36,311 nucleotides of DNA from positions 1 through 36,311 of the forward strand of contig JBBRMT010000014.1 in the NCBI GenBank assembly GCA_038230695.1, written 5' to 3'. Below the pieces are notes generated by a model. That model did no database searches. It was given only the letters and a program-made list of their open reading frames with translations, and was not told the origin of the DNA. Position numbers and translations under genes: made by a program. This DNA is from QHBQ01 sp038230695. GTDB lineage: Bacteria > Chloroflexota > Chloroflexia > QHBQ01. Below are positions 1-8,873 of this stretch, piece by piece. Within the stretch, counting starts at the first letter, position 1; every line of letters begins with the position of its first letter.

Positions 1-109
1 CATAGGCAACATAGGGTCATGAGCCATTCGTCGCTTGTTTGACCATGTTCGGAGTTGCGCTTGAATACTGGTGTATCCCAGCTTTGAACAGTTATTATCA
101 TAACTGCCT

Positions 110-138
110 TTGACAATATCGCAACCGCGCATTACAAT
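110..138 (+). promoter_or_regulatory. sigma70-type promoter of the FHA gene
   Basis: A perfect TTGACA -35 (110-115) is followed after 17 bp by TACAAT (133-138). Transcription would start near 145 and give a leader of about 62 nt before the FHA gene, whose start has its own Shine-Dalgarno. The rest of 1-206 shows nothing else I can name. Confidence 0.7.
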
Positions 139-206
139 AGCACAAGCAATCCCAGTTTATTCACATTGCCAGTAAAGCCAGGCAAAAACCTGAGAAGGAG
201 CGTAGC

Positions 207-1748
207 ATGGACACAGACTATCAGAAGGGTTCAGCATGGGGCGACAACGCCGACAGCGGCGGCGCGACCCACCGCATGGACATGAGCGATATGCAGGACG
301 CAGGCTTGGACCCTCTGGGCGAGAGTAGCGCCGATGCAGTCAGCGCCGCCCAGGCGGGTACGGATGCCACTGTTAATCAAGATAGTGGCGGCGGGGATTA
401 CGCTAGCGGTATAGGCGAACAGAGCAGCCAGGATGAGGCGCAGACGGATAGTGGCAGTGGCAATAGCAGCACGGCAACCGATAGCGGTATCGGCGGCACG
501 GTTGGTGATGCCAGCGTTGGCGCAATCTCGTCCACCGCAAGTCGCAGCCGTGTCCCCGATTATGCTCTTGAGATGGTGGCGGCAGGGCTACGCCAGCGCG
601 GCCACAACCTTAATTCCGCTGACCTTGATGCGGCGCTGGGCGAGGCGGGTTTTACCATCAGCCCCGACCCCTGGCACAACTACCAGCCGCGTCCCAGCCT
701 GGCTGAAGGCGCAATCCAGCAGCAGCAGGCCCAGGCAGTAGGTGGGTTCGTTAACGCCGCGCCCGCCAGCAGTATCGGCAGCATAACCCTGCCCGCTGCC
801 ACCGAGAGTACCTCAGCGCCAATGGGCGATGCGCTATCGCAAATCCAGGCCGACGAAGCACAGACGGTATCACCGACCGGCAGCGCGGAAGAGGCTTTGC
901 CTACTTATCATCCTGAGCCAGCCAGTGGGTTGGAGATGCAGAACTCCTCACCAATAGGCGAAACTGACACAGCGATTGGCGCAGCTACTGGCATGAGCGA
1001 CCAGGCTGCGACAGAATTGCCCAGCGCGACGGCGGCTTCCGCTATGGCTGACAGCGCCACTCCCGTGCCACCGCCTACCGATACCAGCCTGGGCTTCGGC
1101 GCACCCGCGATGAGTGAAGATGTGCCAGTGCAGCCCTCGGCCTTCGCTGCCCGCGAACCGCAGCCAGACGCATCTACCACAGCAGAGCCGAGTCTGAGCA
1201 TGGGCGATAACCTGCCTATAGCGGACACCAGCAATAGCCAGCCGAGCGCCGCGATGTCGGGTCTGGATCCGCAAATGTCCAGCGCGACTCAGTCCCCCGC
1301 CAGTGTGGGTGGCACCGCCCCGATGCAAGGTGATGATGCTACGACTAATGGCGCATCCACTGTAGCAATGCCGCCTCAGCCGGTTGCCAATACGGTGCAG
1401 GTGGGTGGCAGCGCCGCCTCGCAGCTCGCTCCCTATGTTGCCCTCAGCAATGGGGTGGAGTTCCCGCTGGGCGATAAGAGCGAAATCCTGGTTGGCCGCG
1501 AGGATCCGGTTAGCGACATATTCCCCGACATTGACCTCACCAACTTCGGCGGCGAGGATGGTGGCGTATCCCGCCGTCATGCCCGCATCATCCGCGATGG
1601 TGATACCTACCTGCTAGAGGATCTGAACAGCACTAACTACACCAAGCTCAACGGGGTCAAACTCATCCCCAAGATCCCCCAGGCGATGCGAGAAGGCGAT
1701 CACGTTAGCTTCGGCAAGGTCGAGGCCACCTTCCATCTGTACAAGTAG
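207..1748 (+). CDS. FHA-domain protein with a long disordered N-terminal region
   Basis: This 513-residue protein has a forkhead-associated domain at its C-terminus (about residues 410-513). FHA domains bind phosphothreonine peptides, so this is probably a scaffold or reader of Ser/Thr kinase signalling. The FHA hallmarks are present: the GR of VGRED near residue 430, SRRHA near 455 and LNSTN near 473. About 390 residues before it are rich in Ala, Ser, Thr, Pro, Asp and Gln and look disordered. The exception is a short folded-looking helical patch around residues 118-160 (ALEMVAAGLRQRG to WHNYQP). There is no signal peptide or membrane segment, so it should be cytoplasmic. The ATG is preceded by GAGAAGGAG at good spacing. 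It is transcribed alone, between a strong promoter and a hairpin terminator. A pseudokinase-like protein is encoded about 17 kb away, but no active Ser/Thr kinase lies in the window. Confidence 0.85.
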   Translation: MDTDYQKGSAWGDNADSGGATHRMDMSDMQDAGLDPLGESSADAVSAAQAGTDATVNQDSGGGDYASGIGEQSSQDEAQTDSGSGNSSTATDSGIGGTVGDASVGAISSTASRSRVPDYALEMVAAGLRQRGHNLNSADLDAALGEAGFTISPDPWHNYQPRPSLAEGAIQQQQAQAVGGFVNAAPASSIGSITLPAATESTSAPMGDALSQIQADEAQTVSPTGSAEEALPTYHPEPASGLEMQNSSPIGETDTAIGAATGMSDQAATELPSATAASAMADSATPVPPPTDTSLGFGAPAMSEDVPVQPSAFAAREPQPDASTTAEPSLSMGDNLPIADTSNSQPSAAMSGLDPQMSSATQSPASVGGTAPMQGDDATTNGASTVAMPPQPVANTVQVGGSAASQLAPYVALSNGVEFPLGDKSEILVGREDPVSDIFPDIDLTNFGGEDGGVSRRHARIIRDGDTYLLEDLNSTNYTKLNGVKLIPKIPQAMREGDHVSFGKVEATFHLYK

Positions 1749-1777
1749 GTGGGCGGTGCGAACAGGATTAGTGCAGC

Positions 1778-1804
1778 AAAAAGCTCCTATCGTGGGGGCT
1801 TTTT
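1778..1804 (+). terminator. rho-independent terminator after the FHA gene
   Basis: AAAAAGCTCC, a 6-nt loop, then GGGGGCTTTTT forms a stem ending in a T run, 30 bp after the FHA stop codon. The A run on the left arm could also make it work in the reverse direction. Confidence 0.75.
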
Positions 1805-1851
1805 GCCATTTGTCGCAAAAACGTGGGTAATATACAAGTTATTGGGTAAGC

Positions 1852-1880
1852 GTAGGGGCGGGCTAACACCCGCCCTGGTT
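1852..1880. repeat. dispersed palindrome, GTAGGGGCG family
   Basis: GTAGGGGCGGG, a 6-nt loop, CCCGCCCTGGTT. It forms a perfect 7-bp stem (GGGCGGG/CCCGCCC). Related copies lie at 8906-8930, 15162-15189, inside both MITE copies, and at 24664, 24730, 33641 and 33807. It sits in the spacer between the FHA and HD-GYP genes. Confidence 0.7.
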
Positions 1881-1931
1881 AGGGAAATAGCCATCCAATA
1901 ACAAGTATCACACCTAAGTTGCGTTATTCAC

Positions 1932-1960
1932 TTGCAAAAGCAGCACTAACGATATAAACT
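1932..1960 (+). promoter_or_regulatory. promoter of the HD-GYP gene
   Basis: TTGCAA (1932-1937), a 17-bp spacer, then TAAACT (1955-1960). The same -10 hexamer is used by the wzt-like gene at 14244-14249. The predicted leader is about 56 nt. Confidence 0.5.
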
Positions 1961-2022
1961 ATAACCTAGCGATTAATTTAGACGGTTTATAGGTTTAGCA
2001 ATGGCAGGTAAGGAGTGGTGGA

Positions 2023-5000
2023 GTGATGGTCGAGATCCAGCAAGAGGAGACGACGGAGCCAACCCCAGCGGCGCAACCTGCTTTGGGTGGGCAGGAGTAT
2101 ACTCGCGATCTGGCGGTTGGCAGAGGCGCAACGCGCTCCATGCCGTGGCCGCAGATTGAGCCGCTGGGGTGGCTGACGATGCTGGCTGCTTCCGTGCTAG
2201 CGGGCGGGTGGTGCGTCATTACATATGTAACAAACAGCTCCGCTTTTGTCCAGCCATGGTTTCCCCTCACCAGCGCCTTGCTTTTGGTTTCCTCCACTCT
2301 GTGCCTGCTGCCCGATCGAATCCCGCTACACTTCGTTAGCCGTAATATGCTCTCCTACATTTATCTGGCGCTAGCCTTCATTTCAGTCTACGGCGTGGTC
2401 ATCTACTCCGGTCCTTATGCGACTTATTATGCCCAACTCTATATCCTGCTCACTTTTCTGGCGTTGTTTCGCTTTGGTCGGCGTTGCGCACTGCTGGTTT
2501 GCATTGGCGCTAGCCTTATTTATCTGTCTTTTGCCTTGCCCTGGCAAGGCGTGTTTGACACCAGCCGTCTGCTGCTGAGACTTGCGGCGCTATGGGCTTC
2601 GGTTGCCATGTACCTGCTGCTATATAGCCGCCAGCAAGAGGTGAAGCAGCAATTGATCGATCAGGTTAAGCGCGAACGCCGCTTGCGTCGTCAGTTGGAG
2701 ACAACCAACCGCGTCTCCGCCCAACTCAGCGCCAACCTCAACCTCGATGAGCTGCTCACCGAGGTGGTCAGCGCTGCTGCCGGTCTGGTAGATGCGCCAT
2801 ATTGTAGCTTGCAGCTTTGCGATTACGCCAGCCGCCAGTTGGTGATGCGTAATATCTACTACGATGACCCCGATAAGCAACGGCATATGCGTCAGCAGTG
2901 GGTGAACACCGAGTTCGGCCTAAATCAAGGGCTGTCCGGTTGGGTGGTGCAAACTGGTGAGAGTATCAATGTGGCACGGGCGGCGGATGACCCACGCTTT
3001 ACTACGATGGCCGGGCTAGAGCAGATTGGCGACTGGTCGCTTTTGCTGGTGCCATTGGTGATCAAGCAGCGGGTAATCGGGGTGCTGGGCGCAGGTAGCC
3101 CGCAGCGTCGCCCCTTCAGCTCTGATGATTGCAGCCTATTCGGCAGCTTTGCCAGCCAGGCGGCAGTCTCGATCGAAAACGCCACCCTGGTGAACGAGTT
3201 GATCGATCGCAAGGCCCAACTGGAGCGTAGCCAGGCCGGGCTAGCTGCGGTTCTCGATGTCAATCGTACCCTGCTGGCACAACACGATTATCTCACCGCA
3301 TTGCACGTCATTGTTGACAACCTGATGCCACTCATCCCCTTTGCCAACTGTATTATTTATCGGGTGGAACATGATGACGGTGGGATGCTGGTTAGCGTGC
3401 TGGCCGAAGGAGCAGATATAGCGACCGCAGACAACGAACGTTTCCCCATTGGTGACGGTATTACCGGACTGGTGGCCGCTAGCGGTGTTGCTGAGATGGT
3501 CAACCATGCCGAACTCGATCAACGCTCGTCGGTAATCCAGGGTACTGATAGCGATGAACCAAGCTCACTGCTGGTCGCCCCCCTGTTCGTCGAGGGCCAG
3601 GTACAGGGTGTAATCCGCCTGGGGCGCACCGGAGAGTGGGTGTTTGAGGCCGACGAGTTGGATCTACTAAAAATCTTTGCCACCCAGGCATCGCTGGCGC
3701 TGGAAAACGCCAACATGATTGAACGGCAGAGCCAGATTGCCAACGATCAGTCGTGGATGATGAGTCTGACCGAGATCCTCATATCCGCGCTGGATATCGA
3801 GGAGCAGTTGCAGCAGGTGGTGCGGGCTAGCGTAAGTCTGACCGAGGCCGACTTTGGTGTGCTGCTGCTGCGCGACGCGGAAGGCAGCCTCAAGGTTGCG
3901 GCGGTTAGCGCCCCACAGGACTACCTGAAGGTGGATCAGCTATATGTAATGGACGCGACTCCTATTACCGAGGCGTTCCACAGCCGCCGCGAAACCTACC
4001 TGCCCGGCAGCTTGAAGGGCGAAGGGCTGGCTCCCTCGACCACGCCGCCGACCATCGCGGGACGCTTCCGCTCGCAACTGGCGGTACCGCTGGTGGTGGG
4101 CGACGAACTGCTGGGCGCATTGAGCGTGTTCAGCGCTCAGGCTACCGCCTTTGACCGCCGTTTCTTGCGCCTTCTTACTACCTTCGCCAACCAGGCGGCG
4201 ATTGCAATCCGCAATTCGCAACTGTTCGCCGAGCTTGAAACCCGCCGCCACGAGTTGGAATTGAAGACTGACGCGCTGGAGGCCAGCAAGGCGCGAGCGC
4301 AGCGCAACGCCAGCGAACAGGCAATGCTGTTCAGCATCAGCAAGATGGCGGTGAACGCCAGCGGTCGCAATGAGCAGAAGGAAGCCGAGAGCGAGTGGCT
4401 TGCCCAAAGCCTGAAGCTGGTGATGATGGGGCTGGGTGCGGAGAAGGCCACCCTGATGACCCTGAACAAGAGCGGCCAGCGTGAACTATTGGTGGTTCAG
4501 GGGTTTAAACCGCTTGGCGAGGAGATAATACGCAGCCGCCTGGCCGATTGTGGGATGCATCAAGCGGTGTTGCGGGGTAGGCCAGAACGGGTTGATGATT
4601 GCTCAAACCGTGGTGGGATGCTTAGTCTGCTCAATGCCCACGAGGGGGTTCACAACGCCCTTGCCGTACCATTGCTTGCCAGCGATCAGACTATTGGTGT
4701 GCTAACCGTGTACAACAAGCGGGCCGAAGAGCGACTTACCAGCCACGCTGGCCTCCGCCCCGCCTACCAATTTGGTGACGGCGCGGCCACGCTTACGCTC
4801 GGCAATGGACACTATCCCGCCAATGGCAGCGGCGGCAATGGCAGTAAGGGCTTGAGCGCACTGGTCACCACCCCACCCGTGCTTATTGAGTCGCGCAGCA
4901 ATGGCGCGGCCAGCTATACGCCTGCTTATGTACCCTTCGACCAGGATAACCAGACCTTGCTCTGGAACATGGCTAACGCCATCGCCAGCGGCATCGAGAA

Positions 5001-5667
5001 CTCGCGCAACTACAAGAGCCTCAGCGATACCTACTTCGACAGCATTAGGATGCTGGTTGACATCATGGAGGCAAAAGACCCGTACACCAAAGGTCATTCC
5101 GAGAAGGTGATGGTGTGCGCGATGGCGATTGGCAACGAGCTAATCAAGTGTGGTAATCCACAGTTCAAGCGGGAGCAGATGGGCAGCTTGCTCTGGGCGG
5201 CTTTGCTGCACGACATTGGCAAGCTGGGCATCCGCGACGAACTGCTGCACCTTGCCGCCCGCCCCGGCGTGGAGGGCTTCTGGGTGCTTGCCAGCCACAC
5301 CCGCATCGGCGCAAAGATCCTCAACAATATCGAAAAGCTGAAGCAGCTAGCTCCGCTGGTGCAGGCCCACCACGAACGCTGGGATGGGCAGGGCTACCCT
5401 GACGGCCTGATGCATACCGAGATACCCTTCCTCAGCCGCATCGTTACCGTGGCCGATAGTTTTGACGCGATGACTTCTGATCGTGACTATCAGAAGAAGC
5501 GCACCATCGAATGGGCGATTGGTGAGCTTGAGCGCAACAGCGGCAGCCAGTTCGATCCAGAAATAGTTGACGTATTCCTGCGCATCCTACGCGAACAGGG
5601 CGACCCCCGCGACCTGGCAGTGCCGGAGATCGGCCCCGCCCTCGCGCCAGACTGGGTGAGGATATAA
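2023..5667 (+). CDS. membrane-anchored multi-GAF HD-GYP cyclic-di-GMP phosphodiesterase
   Basis: This 1214-residue sensor probably breaks down cyclic di-GMP. Residues about 48-205 contain six or seven hydrophobic segments and form a membrane sensor. A coiled segment follows (about 206-230), then four GAF-like domains (roughly 235-390, 405-565, 575-745 and 785-990). The C-terminal HD-GYP domain (about 1000-1195) has the HD pair in LLHDIGKLGI near 1062 and HHERWDGQGYP near 1116, so its metal and GYP residues are complete. The fourth GAF region is interrupted by a Gly/Asn/Ser-rich stretch (about 920-950) that looks like a flexible insertion. There is no GGDEF domain, so it should only degrade the messenger. 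Start: AAGGAG at 2010-2015 serves either the GTG at 2023 or the ATG at 2026. It appears monocistronic, with a heptamer-repeat hairpin after it. Ligands of the GAF domains cannot be read from the sequence. Confidence 0.88.
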   Translation: MMVEIQQEETTEPTPAAQPALGGQEYTRDLAVGRGATRSMPWPQIEPLGWLTMLAASVLAGGWCVITYVTNSSAFVQPWFPLTSALLLVSSTLCLLPDRIPLHFVSRNMLSYIYLALAFISVYGVVIYSGPYATYYAQLYILLTFLALFRFGRRCALLVCIGASLIYLSFALPWQGVFDTSRLLLRLAALWASVAMYLLLYSRQQEVKQQLIDQVKRERRLRRQLETTNRVSAQLSANLNLDELLTEVVSAAAGLVDAPYCSLQLCDYASRQLVMRNIYYDDPDKQRHMRQQWVNTEFGLNQGLSGWVVQTGESINVARAADDPRFTTMAGLEQIGDWSLLLVPLVIKQRVIGVLGAGSPQRRPFSSDDCSLFGSFASQAAVSIENATLVNELIDRKAQLERSQAGLAAVLDVNRTLLAQHDYLTALHVIVDNLMPLIPFANCIIYRVEHDDGGMLVSVLAEGADIATADNERFPIGDGITGLVAASGVAEMVNHAELDQRSSVIQGTDSDEPSSLLVAPLFVEGQVQGVIRLGRTGEWVFEADELDLLKIFATQASLALENANMIERQSQIANDQSWMMSLTEILISALDIEEQLQQVVRASVSLTEADFGVLLLRDAEGSLKVAAVSAPQDYLKVDQLYVMDATPITEAFHSRRETYLPGSLKGEGLAPSTTPPTIAGRFRSQLAVPLVVGDELLGALSVFSAQATAFDRRFLRLLTTFANQAAIAIRNSQLFAELETRRHELELKTDALEASKARAQRNASEQAMLFSISKMAVNASGRNEQKEAESEWLAQSLKLVMMGLGAEKATLMTLNKSGQRELLVVQGFKPLGEEIIRSRLADCGMHQAVLRGRPERVDDCSNRGGMLSLLNAHEGVHNALAVPLLASDQTIGVLTVYNKRAEERLTSHAGLRPAYQFGDGAATLTLGNGHYPANGSGGNGSKGLSALVTTPPVLIESRSNGAASYTPAYVPFDQDNQTLLWNMANAIASGIENSRNYKSLSDTYFDSIRMLVDIMEAKDPYTKGHSEKVMVCAMAIGNELIKCGNPQFKREQMGSLLWAALLHDIGKLGIRDELLHLAARPGVEGFWVLASHTRIGAKILNNIEKLKQLAPLVQAHHERWDGQGYPDGLMHTEIPFLSRIVTVADSFDAMTSDRDYQKKRTIEWAIGELERNSGSQFDPEIVDVFLRILREQGDPRDLAVPEIGPALAPDWVRI

Positions 5668-5670
5668 GAG

Positions 5671-5762
5671 GGTAGAAGGTTGATGGTAGCTTAGGCAGTG
5701 GATCAGCGACATCTTCCTGATGTATGCGCCATGGCTCTACATTCTACCTATCACCTTCCACC
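5671..5762. repeat. inverted pair of heptamer arrays
   Basis: Three 7-bp units (GGTAGAA, GGTTGAT, GGTAGCT; 5671-5691) face three reverse-complement units (TTCTACC, TATCACC, TTCCACC; 5742-5762) across about 50 bp. The array starts 3 bp after the HD-GYP stop and ends just before the acnX ribosome-binding site. It may form a large hairpin that separates the two transcripts. The same design occurs at 36077-36167. Confidence 0.6.
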
Positions 5763-5783
5763 TTGCAACAGGAAAGGTATAAG

Positions 5784-7010
5784 ATGCGACTGAGCAATGA
5801 AGAGCAGGCGATGTTGGGCGGCGCAATGGGCGCGGGGGTGGCGCAGGCGATGGAGATCGTGGTTGCGCTCGGCAATATCTATGGCGCTGCCGATCTGGTG
5901 GCCCTGGATAGCGCCCACGTCAGTGGGGTAAGCTATAAAAATATCGGTCAGGCTGGGCTGGAGTTTCTCGAAGAGTGGGTGGCGCAGGGGGCGCGGGTGC
6001 GTTGCTTTACCACCCTCAACCCTGCGGGGATGGACACTGAAGACTGGCAGCACAGCGATATGCAAACGGAACCTGCTTTTGCCGTCCACCAGAGCCGCAT
6101 CCTCAACGCCTTCCGCGACATGGGCATTGATAATATTGTTACCTGCACACCCTACTACGTCAACAACCAGCCAAAGCGAGGCGACCATGTGGCCTTCAGC
6201 GAGTCGTCGGCGGTGATTTACGCCAACTCGCGGCTGGGAGCATACACCAACCGCGAGGGCGGCCCCAGCGCTCTGGCGGGGGCGATTGCCGGGCGCACCG
6301 CCCGCTACGGCTTCCACCTTGACGAGAATCGCCGCGCCGATGTAGTCATCAGCGTCAAGGCAAAGTTGCCCGACACCACTGCCTTCGGCGTGCTAGGCTT
6401 CCTGGCGGGCAAGCTCTTGCAGAACCGCACCCCGCTGTTCATGGGCATAGAGGAGGAGATGAGCAGCGAGGACCACAAGATGATGGGTGGGGCATTGGCC
6501 GCTGCTGGCGGCGTGGCCCTCTATCATGTGGCGGACCAGACCCCGGAGGCAACCGCGCAGGGCGATGGCATCATCGCGCCGCACGCCGAGTATATAACTA
6601 TTGACGACCTAGCCGAGGGCTATAAGGCGCTGGGCATCAAGGCGGGGGCAACCCCGATTGACCTGGTGAATTTCGGCTGCCCCCACGTTTCCATCAACGA
6701 GATGCGCGAGATCGCCGATCGGTTGGCGGGACGCAGCATCAAAGCGCGGCTGTGGGTAATGGTTGCCCCTCATGTGGCGGCAGAAGCGGCCAAAGAGGGC
6801 ATTAGCCAGCGCATCCGCGCCGCTGGTGGCGAACTGACCATCGGCGCGTGCGCCATAGTTGCGCCGATGAAGCAAACCGGCATCCGCTCGGTGGCGACTG
6901 ACAGCGCGAAGGGTGCGTTTTACCACTCGTCCTACAACGGCCTGGACATCCATGTGGGCAATATCGCCCAATGCGTGGAGGCGGCAGTTACGGGGATGTG
7001 GCTGGGTTGA
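5784..7010 (+). CDS. aconitase X catalytic (large) subunit, probable phosphomevalonate 5-phosphate dehydratase
   Basis: This 408-residue protein belongs to the AcnX/DUF521 family of Fe-S hydro-lyases. Known members include archaeal phosphomevalonate dehydratase (mevalonate 5-phosphate to trans-anhydromevalonate 5-phosphate) and bacterial cis-3-hydroxyproline dehydratase. The family blocks SAHVSGVSYKNIG (43-55), TTLNPAGMD (76-84), TCTPYY (120-125), FGCPH (297-301) and VATDSAKGAFY (370-380) are all present. Cys121, Cys299 and Cys356 are the likely cluster ligands. Start: ATG 5784 follows GGAAAGG at good spacing and matches the family N-terminus. An upstream in-frame ATG at 5724 would add 20 residues derived from the heptamer repeat and is unlikely. 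The small subunit and an isopentenyl phosphate kinase lie 1.9-3.5 kb downstream on the same strand, which favours the isoprenoid reaction over hydroxyproline catabolism. That substrate choice is inference. Confidence 0.88.
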   Translation: MRLSNEEQAMLGGAMGAGVAQAMEIVVALGNIYGAADLVALDSAHVSGVSYKNIGQAGLEFLEEWVAQGARVRCFTTLNPAGMDTEDWQHSDMQTEPAFAVHQSRILNAFRDMGIDNIVTCTPYYVNNQPKRGDHVAFSESSAVIYANSRLGAYTNREGGPSALAGAIAGRTARYGFHLDENRRADVVISVKAKLPDTTAFGVLGFLAGKLLQNRTPLFMGIEEEMSSEDHKMMGGALAAAGGVALYHVADQTPEATAQGDGIIAPHAEYITIDDLAEGYKALGIKAGATPIDLVNFGCPHVSINEMREIADRLAGRSIKARLWVMVAPHVAAEAAKEGISQRIRAAGGELTIGACAIVAPMKQTGIRSVATDSAKGAFYHSSYNGLDIHVGNIAQCVEAAVTGMWLG

Positions 7011-8218
7011 ATGGCGCATCGTTCGCTGTGCAGCGTCGCGCCCGCTTCGTGGTCTCTGCCGTCTTCTTCCTAACTGGCTTTTGCTGGGCGAACTGGGCGG
7101 CCCGCATCCCGGAGGTACAGAGCAACTTGGGCCTGAGCGCAGGGGCGTTGGGCATTGGGTTGTTTGGCGCTTCGGTTGGTACGGTGGCGGGCTTGCCGCT
7201 AGCGGGCTGGCTGCTACCCTGCTATGGCAGTGCGATGGTAACGCGCTTGGCGGTGCTGGCCTTCTGCGCGACGATCGTGTTGCCTACACTTGCCCCAAAC
7301 CTGCTGTTGCTATTCCTCGCCCTGTTTATCTGCACCGTCTCCAGCGGCGTGCTTGAAGTGGCGATGAACACCCAGGCGGCGGCAGTGGAACTCGCATATG
7401 GCCGCCCGATCATGTCGGCGTTTCACGCCCTCTACAGCCTCGGCGCAATGGCTGGGGCGGGCATCGGCGGGCTGGTTGCCGCGCTGGACGTACCAGTATT
7501 GCCGCACCTGATGGGCGTGGCGGTGGCGCTGGTGGTAGCCGCGCTGTTTGCCACCCGCCATTTGCTGCCGGTGTCGGTCAATCCCGATCAGCAAGGCGTC
7601 TCGTTCGCCCGCCCCACTCGTGCGATCCTCGTCCTCGGCATTGTCGCCTTCTGCTCGGTGGTGGGTGAAGGGGCGATGGCCGACTGGAGCGCGGTGTACA
7701 TGAGCCGAAGTTTGGGAGCAGCGGCGGGATTGGCAGCGGTGGGCTATGCCACTTTCTCGGCGGCTATGGTGGCGATGCGCTTCGTCGGCGATGGGCTAAA
7801 CCTGCGCTTCGGTGCAGTAGCGATGGTGCGTGGCGGCGGGTTGCTGGCGGCAGGCGGGCTGGGCTTCGCCCTGCTGATGGGGCAGACGTGGGCGGCCCTG
7901 CTAGGATTCGCCTGCGTTGGCGCGGGGCTGGCAAGCGTCTTCCCGGCAGTGATGAGCGCGGCGGGTCGTAGCCCCAATCTTCCGCCCGGACTGGCGATCG
8001 CGATGGTGGCAACAGCTGGCTATGGTGGCGGCCTCGCTGGCCCGCCGCTGATTGGCTTCGCCGCCCAAGCCTTCAGCCTGCCACTGGCCCTGGTCACGGT
8101 GGTGGTAACTAGCGCAGCAATCTCCCTGTTCGCCCCGGCGGTGGGCCGCGCCCGACTTGGCCCCGCTCTAGCCGCCGATAATCCAGCTGCACTTGCGCTT
8201 GAGGATACATTTCATTAA
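6971..8218 (+). CDS. MFS transporter, YbjJ-like
   Basis: A major-facilitator carrier of up to 415 residues, with about 12 hydrophobic segments. The N-terminal part (FFLTGFCWANWAARIP, GLFGASVGTVAGLPLAGWL) and the block MNTQAAAVE...GRPIMSAFHALYSLG resemble the YbjJ-type MFS family, whose substrates are mostly unknown. The start is uncertain. ATG 6971 lies 40 bp inside acnX with no Shine-Dalgarno. TTG 7007 overlaps the acnX stop (TTGA) and leaves about nine residues before the first basic cluster, which suits translational coupling. The gene sits between the two AcnX subunit genes and so is probably co-transcribed with them. It might move a precursor or product of that pathway, or simply be inserted there. 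Confidence 0.85.
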   Translation: MRGGGSYGDVAGLNGASFAVQRRARFVVSAVFFLTGFCWANWAARIPEVQSNLGLSAGALGIGLFGASVGTVAGLPLAGWLLPCYGSAMVTRLAVLAFCATIVLPTLAPNLLLLFLALFICTVSSGVLEVAMNTQAAAVELAYGRPIMSAFHALYSLGAMAGAGIGGLVAALDVPVLPHLMGVAVALVVAALFATRHLLPVSVNPDQQGVSFARPTRAILVLGIVAFCSVVGEGAMADWSAVYMSRSLGAAAGLAAVGYATFSAAMVAMRFVGDGLNLRFGAVAMVRGGGLLAAGGLGFALLMGQTWAALLGFACVGAGLASVFPAVMSAAGRSPNLPPGLAIAMVATAGYGGGLAGPPLIGFAAQAFSLPLALVTVVVTSAAISLFAPAVGRARLGPALAADNPAALALEDTFH

Positions 8219-8239
8219 GAGTATCTGAAAGGATGTATT

Positions 8240-8800
8240 TTGGACGAGGATATTACCCCGTTGGATGAACGCATCGGCGACAGCATCGAGGAGCTTTACA
8301 ACTTCGGCCATGCCACCCTCGACTTCCTGTTCGAGATGAGCAAGCTGCTGCGCCTGCTCAACAAGCCGGATGTGCGCTTCGATGTGGCCGCTGGCGAAGG
8401 ACGATCGCAGTTGGCTACTGCTCGCGACTTCCTTCGCGCCTACTCGTCGCTATCTAGTCGGGCGTTGCATCTGCTGGAACAAGACGACAGCCCCGCCGCC
8501 CCCACCTGTAGCGAGGAGCGCGACTCGATTATGGTGCAGCTTACCTCTGCGCTTGACGATTTCAATGCCGAAAAAGCAACCCTCGACTTGAACTCTGAGG
8601 ATTTCGTCCGCCGCACCGCCGTGCTGGGCTTCTCCGCCTATAGCGGCAGCATCAGCGCGGATGACCGCGCCCGCTACGAAAACACCCTTGCCCTAATTCG
8701 CCGCCGCTTCGCTGGGCTACATAGCGCCCTCAGCGCAGCTAATGCCCAGGTCGGCCAGCTAATTGTCACCCTGGTCGGCGCTAGCCAGGCAGAAGAATAA
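8240..8800 (+). CDS. uncharacterised helical protein inside the acnX-IPK cluster
   Basis: I do not recognise a family for this 186-residue protein. It is acidic, cytoplasmic (no signal peptide or membrane helix) and apparently almost all helical. Long amphipathic stretches occur at about 10-40, 52-80, 95-120 and 145-180, which suggests a helical bundle. It has one Cys and no obvious catalytic motif. Start: TTG 8240 follows AAAGGA at 6-7 nt; no in-frame ATG is nearby. It lies 21 bp after the MFS gene and 73 bp before the AcnX small-subunit gene, so it is probably in the same operon. Its stop codon falls in a short heptamer array. A role as an assembly or regulatory partner is possible but unsupported. 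Confidence 0.65.
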   Translation: MDEDITPLDERIGDSIEELYNFGHATLDFLFEMSKLLRLLNKPDVRFDVAAGEGRSQLATARDFLRAYSSLSSRALHLLEQDDSPAAPTCSEERDSIMVQLTSALDDFNAEKATLDLNSEDFVRRTAVLGFSAYSGSISADDRARYENTLALIRRRFAGLHSALSAANAQVGQLIVTLVGASQAEE

Positions 8801-8819
8801 TGGCAAATGGTAAGTGAGT
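8799..8819. repeat. short heptamer array over a stop codon
   Basis: AATGGCA, AATGGTA, AGTGAGT (three 7-bp units) overlap the TAA of the preceding gene. The AATGGTA unit is the same as in the array at 21897-21924. Downstream CTCATTGCCA (8847-8856) can pair with part of it. Confidence 0.45.
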
Positions 8820-8873
8820 CTACAATGCCATCAAAACTCATTGCCAGGTATGAATGATGTATCAGGAGAGAGC

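Noticed and set aside
5724..5783. Longer AcnX large subunit starting at ATG 5724
   Set aside because: The 20 extra residues are encoded by the heptamer repeat, there is no Shine-Dalgarno there, and the family N-terminus begins at 5784.
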